A DNA stretch of 6,919 bases from positions 1 through 6,919 of the forward strand of contig JAOUMF010000108.1 in the NCBI GenBank assembly GCA_029881615.1, given 5' to 3'. The position numbers were made by a program, and so were the translations under genes. Below are positions 1 to 6,919 of this stretch, in pieces (position 1 is the first letter of the stretch; each line of letters begins with the position of its first letter). The notes beneath the pieces are model-generated. The model was not told where the DNA came from, made no database searches, and saw only the letters and a list, made by a program, of their open reading frames with translations. The stretch comes from Alphaproteobacteria bacterium. GTDB lineage: Bacteria; Pseudomonadota; Alphaproteobacteria; UBA8366; JADFVY01.

Positions 1-1296
1 CGCGCCAGCACGTTCCGCGCGTTCGGCTTCCAGTTCCTTTTCGCGGGCAGACAGGCGCGTGGCCCGTTCCGTCATTTCCGCAACGCGGCGGGTCAGGGCT
101 TCGCGGCGCGCTTCGGTTTCCGCCAGGCGACTGGTCAATTCCTGAACGAGGGATTCTTTTTCCTCGACCTGATCGTTCGCCTCGGTCAGGGCTTCGGCGG
201 CCGATTCCTTGTCTATGGCTTCGTCTTCCTGGGCGCGGACGAGTTCCTGGCGTTCGACTTCAAGTTTGGCCATCGCCTCCGAGGCGTCGCCCTCGAGCGT
301 CTTTTCCCGCTCTATATCGCCAATGATCTGAACGAGTTGTTGTTGTAGCCGGGCCTGGGCGCCAGCCACCCGCTCTACCTCGTTATCCAGTTCGCGGCGT
401 GCCAGTTGCAGATGTTGCAAGGCGGCGGCGGCCTCGGCCTCTGCCTGCCGCAGTCCCGGCAGCGCCGAATGGGAATCGGCTTGTACGGTGGCCAGCCTTG
501 CCGTTACTTCGGTACGCCGCGCCACTTCGATTCTCGCTTCGTCGAACCGGCCGCCGGCTTCTTCTATTGCCTTAACGGCTCTGGTCCAGGAATGGTGCAG
601 CAGGATCGCATCGAACTTGCGAACCTGTTCCGAAAGACGGCGGTAACGCGCCGCCTGCCGGGCCTGACGCTGCAGGCCCTGATGCTGGGCCTCAAGCGCC
701 CCAACAACATCTTCCAGGCGCTCCAGATTGGTTTCGGCCGCGCGCAGCCGCAGTTCCGCCTCATGCCGGCGTGAATGCAGGCCCTTGATGCCGGCGGCTT
801 CCTCCAGCAGGCTGCGCCGGTCGCGCGGCTTGGCGTTGATCATCGCGCTGACCCGGCCCTGGCTGACCATTGCGGTCGAATGGGCGCCGGTTGCGAGATC
901 GGCGAACAGCAACTGGACATCGCGGGCGCGGACATCCTTGCCGTTGATTCGGTAGTTCGATCCCGAGTCGCGCTCGATCCGGCGGGATATTTCCAACTCG
1001 TCGGCGTCGTTGAACATCGACGGCGCGGTGCGGTCGGAATTGTCGATATGCAGGGTGACTTCGGCGATATTGCGGGCGGGCCGCGTGGTGGTGCCACCGA
1101 AGATTACATCGTCCATGCCGCCGCTGCGCATGTTCTTGGCGGATGTCTCGCCCATTACCCAGCGCAGGGCTTCCACCACATTCGATTTGCCACACCCGTT
1201 CGGGCCGACAACACCGGTCATCCCGGGTTCGATCAGCAGTTCGACAGGATCGACGAAGGATTTGAAGCCGGAAACTCGAAGCTTTGTGAAATGCAA
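1..1296 (-). CDS. smc: Chromosome partition protein SMC, N-terminal part (runs off left edge)
   Basis: SMC is the ATPase core of bacterial condensin, which compacts and helps segregate the chromosome. The frame is open from a TTG at 1296 to base 1, giving 432 codons without a stop, so the hinge, second coiled coil and C-terminal ATPase half lie outside. The start reads MHFTKLRVSGFKSFVD. The Walker A motif GPNGCGKS is at residues 31-38, followed by VEALRWVMGE, SGGMDDVIFGG (about 58-68) and the Q-loop VSQGRVSAMI (about 144-153, Gln146). From about residue 170 the protein is rich in Glu, Arg, Ala and Leu, as expected of the long coiled-coil arm. An in-frame TAA lies 24 bases upstream of the TTG with no ATG or GTG between them, and the next ATG would remove the conserved N-terminal strand, so TTG is forced as the start. 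No clear Shine-Dalgarno precedes it. The gene starts 41 bases after the DsbA-like gene on the same strand, which suggests cotranscription. Confidence 0.96.
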   Translation of the reverse strand, partial: MHFTKLRVSGFKSFVDPVELLIEPGMTGVVGPNGCGKSNVVEALRWVMGETSAKNMRSGGMDDVIFGGTTTRPARNIAEVTLHIDNSDRTAPSMFNDADELEISRRIERDSGSNYRINGKDVRARDVQLLFADLATGAHSTAMVSQGRVSAMINAKPRDRRSLLEEAAGIKGLHSRRHEAELRLRAAETNLERLEDVVGALEAQHQGLQRQARQAARYRRLSEQVRKFDAILLHHSWTRAVKAIEEAGGRFDEARIEVARRTEVTARLATVQADSHSALPGLRQAEAEAAAALQHLQLARRELDNEVERVAGAQARLQQQLVQIIGDIEREKTLEGDASEAMAKLEVERQELVRAQEDEAIDKESAAEALTEANDQVEEKESLVQELTSRLAETEARREALTRRVAEMTERATRLSAREKELEAERAERAGA

Positions 1297-1337
1297 CGTA
1301 TAAAGCCCGGTTTACTTAGAGTCTGGGCGTGCGGCTG

Positions 1338-1940
1338 TCATTTCGCGGCGTCTTCCAGGAGGTCGTTGAAGTCCGCATAAGACATATTGGTGACCTTCTT
1401 GCCACCAATGATAAAGCTGGGCGTGCTGTTGACTTCATATTCCATCTGCCCATCCAGGCGCATTTGCAGAATGCCGTCCTGAAGGGCTTCGTTCGCCAGA
1501 CAGGCGTCTACGTCTGCCTTGCTCATGCCGCCAAGGCCCGCAAGCTGCGTCAGAATCTTGATAGGATCATTCGCGCTGCTCCAGTTCTTCTGCTGTGCAT
1601 AGAAAGCGCTCACGAAGGTGAAATATCTGTCCTTGGGCGCGCAGCGCGCGATCATCGCCGCCGACGCGGCGTACTTGTCCAGCGGATAATCCCGGTAGAT
1701 CAGCTTGGCTTTGCCGGTTTCGATCCATTCCTTTGTGATCTGGGGCAGCGTTTCCATGTGGAAACTGGCGCAGTGCGGACAGGTCAGCGAAGCATATTCG
1801 ATGATCGTGACCGGCGCTTCCGGATTTCCAAGAACGCGTTCCGACAGGGCTTCCTCGGTGGAAAGAATTTCCGCAAAGGCGATGGATGGCAGCAAAACAC
1901 CTGCAAACAGGGCAACTACGAAGCGGAGTGGTCTGGTCAC
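1338..1940 (-). CDS. Exported DsbA-like thioredoxin-fold protein (thiol:disulfide oxidoreductase)
   Basis: This is a 200-residue protein of the DsbA/Com1 thioredoxin-fold family, which oxidises or isomerises disulfides in exported proteins. The first 23 residues form a Sec signal peptide: basic MTRPLR, a hydrophobic core, and likely cleavage after SIAFA. The active site CPHC is at 54-57, in EYASLTCPHCASFH, and the cis-proline loop STPSF is at 172-176 (Pro174). Two further cysteines, C100 and C147, could form a second disulfide, as known in some alphaproteobacterial DsbA proteins. The frame stays open upstream to an ATG at 2021. I prefer the GTG at 1940 because it is preceded by GGGAGG with a 6-base spacer and puts the signal peptide exactly at the N terminus. 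The product is probably periplasmic. The gene lies between the DUF721 gene and smc, all on one strand. The exact role (DsbA proper or a specialised paralogue) cannot be read from sequence. Confidence 0.92.
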   Translation of the reverse strand: MTRPLRFVVALFAGVLLPSIAFAEILSTEEALSERVLGNPEAPVTIIEYASLTCPHCASFHMETLPQITKEWIETGKAKLIYRDYPLDKYAASAAMIARCAPKDRYFTFVSAFYAQQKNWSSANDPIKILTQLAGLGGMSKADVDACLANEALQDGILQMRLDGQMEYEVNSTPSFIIGGKKVTNMSYADFNDLLEDAAK

Positions 1941-1946
1941 AAGAGG

Positions 1947-1952
1947 CCTCCC
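1947..1952 (-). promoter_or_regulatory. Ribosome-binding site deciding the GTG start of the DsbA-like gene
   Basis: GGGAGG on the minus strand lies 6 bases upstream of the GTG at 1940. This is a near-ideal Shine-Dalgarno at ideal spacing. It supports the 200-residue protein over the 227-residue version starting at 2021, whose extra residues would bury the signal peptide. Confidence 0.75.
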
Positions 1953-1981
1953 GGCGAATTGGATCAAGTACGAACAATCTG

Positions 1982-2011
1982 AATATAAGGGGTTGAATAA
2001 GGCCCCTTCAA
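1982..2011 (-). promoter_or_regulatory. Candidate sigma-70 type promoter for the DsbA-like gene and smc
   Basis: On the minus strand, TTGAAG (2011-2006) and TATATT (1987-1982) are separated by 18 bases. They match the -35 and -10 consensus at 4 of 6 and 5 of 6 positions. The site lies in the 89-base gap between the DUF721 stop and the GTG at 1940, which is AT-rich compared with the coding sequence around it. It would give a leader of about 35 bases. If real, it lets the DsbA-like gene and smc be transcribed independently of the DUF721 gene. This is a visual match only. Confidence 0.4.
1987..2008. repeat. Short inverted repeat (6-base arms) overlapping the candidate promoter
   Basis: AAGGGG (1987-1992) and CCCCTT (2003-2008) are perfect inverted arms around a 10-base loop, just downstream of the DUF721 stop. 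No T-run follows on the minus strand, so this is not a convincing intrinsic terminator. The arms overlap the candidate -35 and touch the -10, so a weak operator is possible, as is chance. Confidence 0.3.
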
Positions 2012-2029
2012 GGCGATGCATGGAATTGC

Positions 2030-2572
2030 TTATTCTTCTCCGTCACCCTGACTGTCGCTTATCACGGCGTGGCCAAGGCGCGCAAGTACGGCCCGTATGT
2101 CCGGGTCATCCACCGACGAAAGGGCGTCTTCGATCGCGGCGGTTGCCTGCGGATCCGGCGGCCTGACGGTCTTATTCTTTGGCCGCCGGCGATGGGCCGA
2201 CATTTTTTTGTCGGGCGGTGCGTGGATGATGGTGATTCGCTCGACGGCGCGATATCCGAAATGGCCATTGATTCGTTCCAGCAACCGCGGCTCCATATGC
2301 TGCAGTTCCAGGGCGAATCCGCCCGCCACCCTGATTCTAAGGGATCCGCCATCGCGTTTGCCGGGTGGAAAGGCCAGCCGGTCGGGCCAGCAGGATGCGG
2401 CCAGTTCCTGGCCCACGATCTTTTCCCAGTCGGTAATCAGACCGGCTTCCGCGAAGCCGCGCTTGCCGATCGTTCGTTTCGCCAGTCCGCCAACCGTGGT
2501 GGCCAGCGGTTTTGGCCCGCCGCCACGTTTTGTTCTTACGCCTGTCTTGTCTTGATCCCGATCTCCGGGCAT
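2030..2572 (-). CDS. DUF721 / DciA-family protein (candidate helicase-loading factor)
   Basis: This is a 180-residue protein with a DUF721 domain at about residues 25-117. Recognisable features are a Gly/Lys/Arg-rich lead (KRGGGPKPL), the helix containing ITDWEKIVGQELAASCWP (W49), the strand SLRIRVAGGFALELQHMEP, and the closing block LLERINGHFGYRAVERITIIH. DUF721 is the family of DciA, the ancestral loader/operator of the replicative helicase DnaB. The alphaproteobacterial versions are divergent, so the replication role here is inferred from family membership. A basic linker (HRRRPKNK) leads to a predicted helical C-terminal segment at about 141-170. The frame is open upstream to 2734, but that extension would run into mutY. 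The ATG at 2572 has GGAG 6 bases upstream and gives a normal family length. The gene is divergent from mutY and upstream of the DsbA-like gene and smc. Confidence 0.85.
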   Translation of the reverse strand: MPGDRDQDKTGVRTKRGGGPKPLATTVGGLAKRTIGKRGFAEAGLITDWEKIVGQELAASCWPDRLAFPPGKRDGGSLRIRVAGGFALELQHMEPRLLERINGHFGYRAVERITIIHAPPDKKMSAHRRRPKNKTVRPPDPQATAAIEDALSSVDDPDIRAVLARLGHAVISDSQGDGEE

Positions 2573-2620
2573 GTTCCGCTCCGCCCGCAATAATATCTGG
2601 TAGGAAACAGTTACGCTTCC
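2573..2620. promoter_or_regulatory. Divergent intergenic region between the DUF721 gene and mutY
   Basis: These 48 bases must hold, or lie next to, the start signals for both divergent genes. The AT-rich core at 2589-2596 gives TATTAT on the minus strand (2595-2590), five of six matches to a -10, and TAATAT on the plus strand. I see no good -35 for either. GGAG at 2582-2579 (minus) is a well-placed ribosome-binding site for the DUF721 gene. For mutY the only purine-rich match, AGGA at 2602-2605, is 15 bases from the ATG, which is too far to be ideal. Confidence 0.4.
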
Positions 2621-3679
2621 ATGACCGACTCGCGCAAGACCCCCGATCCGCAAATCCTGCTTGCCTGGTATGATGCCAATCGCCGTCACATGCCCTGGCG
2701 CGCGGCCCCGGGCGCGCGGATGGATCCGTATCATGTATGGCTGTCAGAGATCATGCTGCAGCAGACGACCGTCGCGACGGTGGGCCCTTACTTCCAATCC
2801 TTCCTTGCGCGATGGCCATCGATCGCCGATCTGGCCGCGGCGGAACTGGATGATGTGCTGCATGCCTGGCAGGGGCTGGGCTACTACGCTCGCGCCCGCA
2901 ACCTGTATCGCTGCGCGGGGAAGGTAGCCCGGGAAATGGGCGGCCTGTTCCCCGACAATGAGGCCGGATTGCGTGATTTGCCAGGCATTGGCGCCTATAC
3001 CGCGGCGGCCATTGCGGCCATCGCTTTTGGCCAGCGCGCGGTGGTGGTGGACGGCAATGTCGAGCGGGTCATGGCGCGCGTCTTTGCCGTTCGGGAACCC
3101 CTGCCAGGCGTAAAAACGAAACTCTACGAGTTGGCTGACCGTTTGACGCCCGAATCACGGGCCGGCGATTATGCCCAGGCGGTGATGGATCTCGGCGCCA
3201 CCGTCTGCACGCCGCGCAAGCCCAAATGCCTGCTCTGTCCCTGGAAACAGGATTGCGCCGGGCGCGACGAGGCCGAAAGCCTGCCGCGCCGCGCGCCGAA
3301 ACCACATCGTCCCACGCGCCGCGGCATCGCCTTCTGGATCACTCGGCCCGATGGTGCGGTGTTGCTGCGCCGCCGCCCGGAAAAGGGTCTGCTGGGGGGG
3401 ATGATCGAAGTACCTTCAACGAATTGGATCGAGGGCGCCATGCCCGCCGTGGCGAAGGCCAGGAAAAAGTCGCCGCTACCCGCCCTGGATTGGCGCGAAC
3501 CGCCCGGCATGGTGACCCATACCTTCACTCATTTCCATTTGGAGCTGCGAGTTATTGCCGGTCGCGTGGGACGCGGCGCGGCGCCCGGTGGGTTATGGGT
3601 GCAGCCTGATAAATTCGGCGAACAGGCGCTGCCGACGATCATGAAGAAGATCGCCCGCCATGCTTTGAAATATGCCTAG
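2621..3679 (+). CDS. mutY: A/G-specific adenine DNA glycosylase MutY
   Basis: MutY removes adenine mispaired with 8-oxoguanine or guanine, part of the GO system that prevents G:C to T:A mutations. The 352-residue protein is of normal family length. The N-terminal HhH-GPD domain begins with MPWR (24-27) and WLSEIMLQQTTVATV, with the catalytic glutamate at E43. It continues through the helix-hairpin-helix LPGIGAYTAAAI (120-131) to VVDGNVERV with the catalytic aspartate D144. The [4Fe-4S] ligands are C196, C203, C206 and C212, in the expected C-X6-C-X2-C-X5-C spacing. The NUDIX-like C-terminal domain that reads 8-oxoG covers about 235-350. Its lesion-recognition loop reads HTFTHFHLEL, with FTH at 302-304 where the well-studied enzymes have FSH. 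The ATG is the only start between an in-frame TAA at 2591 and the conserved MPWR. It is the only plus-strand gene here and converges on the lipoprotein gene, with 20 bases between the two stops. Confidence 0.97.
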   Translation: MTDSRKTPDPQILLAWYDANRRHMPWRAAPGARMDPYHVWLSEIMLQQTTVATVGPYFQSFLARWPSIADLAAAELDDVLHAWQGLGYYARARNLYRCAGKVAREMGGLFPDNEAGLRDLPGIGAYTAAAIAAIAFGQRAVVVDGNVERVMARVFAVREPLPGVKTKLYELADRLTPESRAGDYAQAVMDLGATVCTPRKPKCLLCPWKQDCAGRDEAESLPRRAPKPHRPTRRGIAFWITRPDGAVLLRRRPEKGLLGGMIEVPSTNWIEGAMPAVAKARKKSPLPALDWREPPGMVTHTFTHFHLELRVIAGRVGRGAAPGGLWVQPDKFGEQALPTIMKKIARHALKYA

Positions 3680-3699
3680 AAAACCGGTTTGGCGCCGAC

Positions 3700-4104
3700 T
3701 CAGGGCAGGTTGAAATCCGTCCCGACGGCGTTTACCTCGACTCTGTATGCTCCTGGCGCGAGACCGGTTGTCTCCAACTGGATCAATTCCTTGAATTCCC
3801 TGATCGCCATGGTGCAGATGGCACCTTTTGGCCGCGAAGTGGTTATCGTGACGCTGAACAGCCTACCGTCCCGGGCCTGTTTGATTTCGCGGATACTGGT
3901 ACAGCCATCCGGCAAGTAGCCCTTGGCCTCGGCAACGACCCGGACCGGATAGGTTTCGAGAAAAATAACCGAAACCTCCTGAATTTGCGCGTTCCGAATC
4001 AACAGGTCGGCATTTGCCTCCGCAGCTTTCTCGCCGCAGGCGGCCAGCATGAGGGCGGCCAGTGCAACCAGCATTGCGCCTATGCGCGGTTTCAGCCGAA
4101 TCAT
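3700..4104 (-). CDS. Small predicted lipoprotein of unknown function
   Basis: I do not recognise this 134-residue protein. It starts with a lipoprotein signal peptide: MIRLKPR, a hydrophobic stretch, then LMLAAC with the lipidated cysteine at C23. A short charged linker (GEKAAEANAD) suggests anchoring to the outer or inner membrane with a periplasmic domain. The mature part is rich in predicted beta strands (VSVIFLETYPVRVVAEAKG, RLFSVTITTS, YRVEVNAVGTDFNL), suggesting a small beta-sandwich. Two cysteines, C68 in LPDGCTSI and C97 in GAICTMAI, are likely disulfide partners. The frame is open upstream to 4227 inside ccrM. The ATG at 4104 is chosen because AAGGGA lies 8 bases upstream and the signal peptide then sits at the N terminus. 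The gene follows the ccrM stop by 55 bases with no obvious terminator between them, so readthrough from ccrM is possible. Its protein could be a substrate of the DsbA-like product, but this is speculation. Confidence 0.8.
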   Translation of the reverse strand: MIRLKPRIGAMLVALAALMLAACGEKAAEANADLLIRNAQIQEVSVIFLETYPVRVVAEAKGYLPDGCTSIREIKQARDGRLFSVTITTSRPKGAICTMAIREFKELIQLETTGLAPGAYRVEVNAVGTDFNLP

Positions 4105-4159
4105 CTTATCCGTCCCTTGAATGCAGCCATTCCATGGAGAGGCCGGGCGGTCTATCCTG

Positions 4160-5332
<1,173 letters not shown>

Positions 5333-5935
5333 TTACTTTAGTAATTTTTTGATTGGCGCGAAACTGCGGCGATGGTGGGGGGTGACGCCGTGCTCCACCA
5401 GCCCTTGCTGGTGCAATTTGGTTCCATATCCGGCGTTCTTCTCCCAGCCATAGCCCGGGAATTCGTGGGCCAGCCCCTCCATGATGCGGTCGCGTGTCAC
5501 CTTGGCCAGGATCGAGGCTGCCGCGATGGACAGCGAACTGGCATCGCCGCCGACCAGGCAATGGGTGGGCACGCCCAGCCCCGGGTCGCGGTTGCCGTCG
5601 ACGATGGCGAATTGCGCCGGATGCGGCAGGTTGGCAAAGGCGCGGCGCATGGCCAGCATGGTGGCCTGCAGGATGTTCAGACTGTCGATCTCTTCCACGC
5701 TGGCCTGCCCAATACCATGGGCCGCGCCTGTCATGATGTGATCGTAAAGCGCCTCGCGGATAGGTTTGCGCAGTTTCTTGGAATCGTCGAGGCCGGCAAT
5801 CAGCTCCGCCGGCATTTTCGGCGGGTTCAGAATTACCGCCGCCGCTACCACCGGCCCGGCCCAGGGACCGCGGCCGGCCTCGTCGATCCCCGCGACATGC
5901 CCGCCAAGCGAAGTTTCGAAGGCGAAATCAGGCAT
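5333..5935 (-). CDS. rnhB: Ribonuclease HII
   Basis: RNase HII cuts the RNA strand of RNA-DNA hybrids and starts removal of single ribonucleotides misincorporated into DNA. The 200-residue protein carries the full active-site set: D18 and E19 in GIDEAGRGPWAGPVV, D113 in AIVDGNRD, and D131 in GGDASSLSIAAASILAKVTRDR. The substrate-sensing GYGT lies at 169-172, preceded by FPGYGWEKN. DDSKKL (50-55) is also conserved. The frame allows earlier ATGs at 5983, 5971 and 5956, but MPDFAFETSLGG at 5935 gives the usual N-terminal length. That start overlaps the antiporter stop by 8 bases, a typical translational-coupling arrangement. No start has a strong Shine-Dalgarno; MATSDPAM at 5956 is the main alternative. 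ccrM follows 66 bases downstream, an adjacency common in alphaproteobacteria. Confidence 0.95.
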   Translation of the reverse strand: MPDFAFETSLGGHVAGIDEAGRGPWAGPVVAAAVILNPPKMPAELIAGLDDSKKLRKPIREALYDHIMTGAAHGIGQASVEEIDSLNILQATMLAMRRAFANLPHPAQFAIVDGNRDPGLGVPTHCLVGGDASSLSIAAASILAKVTRDRIMEGLAHEFPGYGWEKNAGYGTKLHQQGLVEHGVTPHHRRSFAPIKKLLK

Positions 5936-6919
5936 CGCCGGGTCGCTTGTCGCCATCGTCGGAAACCGCATCGAATGACGCATCGATTACGCCGTCATCG
6001 GTTTCGAATGTTGCGTCCGGGTAGGTTGTCTCCGGCTCGTCACTTTTGCCGCGCGAATGTTTCCAGCGCCAGTACAGGGCCTTGATGCGGATGAACTTGC
6101 CCTCGAACCACTGGAACAGACCCGCTGTCATCTTCAGTGTCAGGCGCCATTCGCGTACATAGACGATTTTCAGCAGCGCCATCGGCGTCTTGGCGGTCAG
6201 CGTTCCCTGTTCATGCAGTCGGCGTACCGTATGCATCCATAGCGGGCTGGTGACCAGCGAGACCACGGTGATCGCCACGACGAGGCGATGAAGATCGGGC
6301 GTGATGACATTGCTGGCCAACGCCGCCGCGCCCAGCACGAAGGAAAATTCGCCGATCTGGGCAAGGCTGAGACTGGTCATGAAGGCGCGTTGCGGCTGTT
6401 CGCCCATCAACTGCAGGATAAGCACGTTCAGCGCCGTCTTGAACACCGAGACGAAGAACCACAAACCCAGCACCAACACCAGATTTTCCCACATGTAATT
6501 CAGGTCGATCAGCAGGCCGACGGAGAGGAAGAAGACCATCAGCAGGATGCTCTGTACCGGCTGGGCGACATTTTCCACCGCGTGCTTCTCGGCGCTGTTG
6601 CCGACCAGCAGGCCGGCGAAGAAGGCGCCGTAGGCGGGGCTTAGCCCGGTCAACCCGCCCAGTGCCGCGAACCCGAAGCACCATCCGATGGCCGCCAGCG
6701 GCAGCAGGTCGATATTGCCGACGACCAGCTTGAATGGCAGCAGGCTGACCCGGCGGCGGCTGCCGAACCAGGCGGTGACCGCGATCAGCAGCCCGACGGA
6801 AACCGCCACCTTCAAGACGACTCCCCACTGAAACTCTCCGCCGGACAATCCGCCCACGATCAGCAGCATGGGCGCCACGGCCAGATCCTGCGCGATCAGC
6901 ACGCTGATGGCAGATCGGA
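5928..6919 (-). CDS. CPA2-family cation:proton antiporter, C-terminal part (runs off right edge)
   Basis: This is a membrane exchanger of the monovalent cation:proton antiporter-2 family (Kef/Na+:H+ exchanger type). The 329 visible residues begin inside the protein; the frame is open to 6919, so the start and first helices are missing. The visible part opens with SVLIAQDLAVAP, the conserved QD-containing ion-path helix. Later family blocks are GLSPAYGAFFAGLLVGNSAEKHAVEN, MVFFLSVGLLIDL and SLAQIGEFSFVLGAAALAS. About seven hydrophobic segments are visible, ending near PLWMHTVRRL. After that comes a cytosolic tail of about 100 residues: first basic and aromatic (KALYWRWKHSRGK), then strongly acidic (FETDDGVIDASFDAVSDDGD). 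There is no TrkA-N/RCK nucleotide-binding domain, unlike KefB and KefC, so the substrate and gating are unclear. The stop at 5928 overlaps the rnhB start by 8 bases, suggesting one transcript. Confidence 0.9.
   Translation of the reverse strand, partial: RSAISVLIAQDLAVAPMLLIVGGLSGGEFQWGVVLKVAVSVGLLIAVTAWFGSRRRVSLLPFKLVVGNIDLLPLAAIGWCFGFAALGGLTGLSPAYGAFFAGLLVGNSAEKHAVENVAQPVQSILLMVFFLSVGLLIDLNYMWENLVLVLGLWFFVSVFKTALNVLILQLMGEQPQRAFMTSLSLAQIGEFSFVLGAAALASNVITPDLHRLVVAITVVSLVTSPLWMHTVRRLHEQGTLTAKTPMALLKIVYVREWRLTLKMTAGLFQWFEGKFIRIKALYWRWKHSRGKSDEPETTYPDATFETDDGVIDASFDAVSDDGDKRPGDA

Noticed and set aside
1319..1323. GANTC site in the smc leader as a regulatory site
   Set aside because: Single GANTC sites appear throughout the window at roughly the chance rate. 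Without clustering or a promoter context this one carries no weight.
406..1380. Several open frames on the plus strand and in other minus frames across the smc region
   Set aside because: They lie antisense to or out of frame with the unbroken SMC reading frame, which carries Walker A and Q-loop motifs. High GC content produces such long shadow frames.
3681..3690. Perfect 10-base palindrome AAACCGGTTT between the convergent mutY and lipoprotein stops
   Set aside because: It has no loop and no T-run, so it is not a convincing bidirectional terminator. A 10-base palindrome alone could be chance.
4105..4159. Possible terminator between ccrM and the lipoprotein gene
   Set aside because: Only a short TCCATGGA palindrome is visible; there is no GC-rich stem followed by a T-run.

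Overview
The window looks like a core chromosomal segment of an alphaproteobacterium, probably Rhodospirillales-like. This rests on GC-rich coding sequence, a CcrM-type GANTC methyltransferase next to rnhB, and a mutY / DUF721 / DsbA-like / smc cluster of a kind familiar from alphaproteobacteria. No taxonomic search was possible, so the rank is inference. Seven of the eight genes lie on the minus strand; only mutY is on the plus strand. There is no gene-free stretch longer than 90 bases. I saw no tRNA, rRNA, CRISPR array, insertion sequence or phage feature.

Layout from left to right. Positions 1-1296 (minus) hold the N-terminal 432 codons of the chromosome-organising ATPase SMC, running off the left edge. 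Positions 1338-1940 (minus) encode an exported DsbA-like thioredoxin-fold protein with a CPHC active site, 41 bases upstream of smc and probably cotranscribed with it. Positions 2030-2572 (minus) encode a DUF721 (DciA-family) protein, divergent from mutY at 2621-3679 (plus) across a 48-base gap. MutY converges on a small unrecognised lipoprotein gene at 3700-4104 (minus). Upstream of that are ccrM at 4160-5266 (minus) and rnhB at 5333-5935 (minus). The right edge (5928-6919, minus) holds the C-terminal part of a CPA2-type cation:proton antiporter, whose stop overlaps the rnhB start.

Functionally this is mostly a genome-maintenance neighbourhood: SMC (chromosome compaction and segregation), a DciA-type candidate helicase-loading factor, MutY (repair of A:8-oxoG), CcrM (adenine methylation of GANTC) and RNase HII (removal of RNA from DNA). 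The DsbA-like protein, the lipoprotein and the antiporter are envelope functions in between.

The most interesting signal is regulatory. Two GANTC sites, the target sequence of the enzyme encoded downstream, sit in the short AT-rich ccrM leader and flank its candidate ribosome-binding site. This suggests methylation feedback on ccrM as described in Caulobacter. I found no convincing new multi-gene system; the lipoprotein behind ccrM is the only gene whose role I cannot name.
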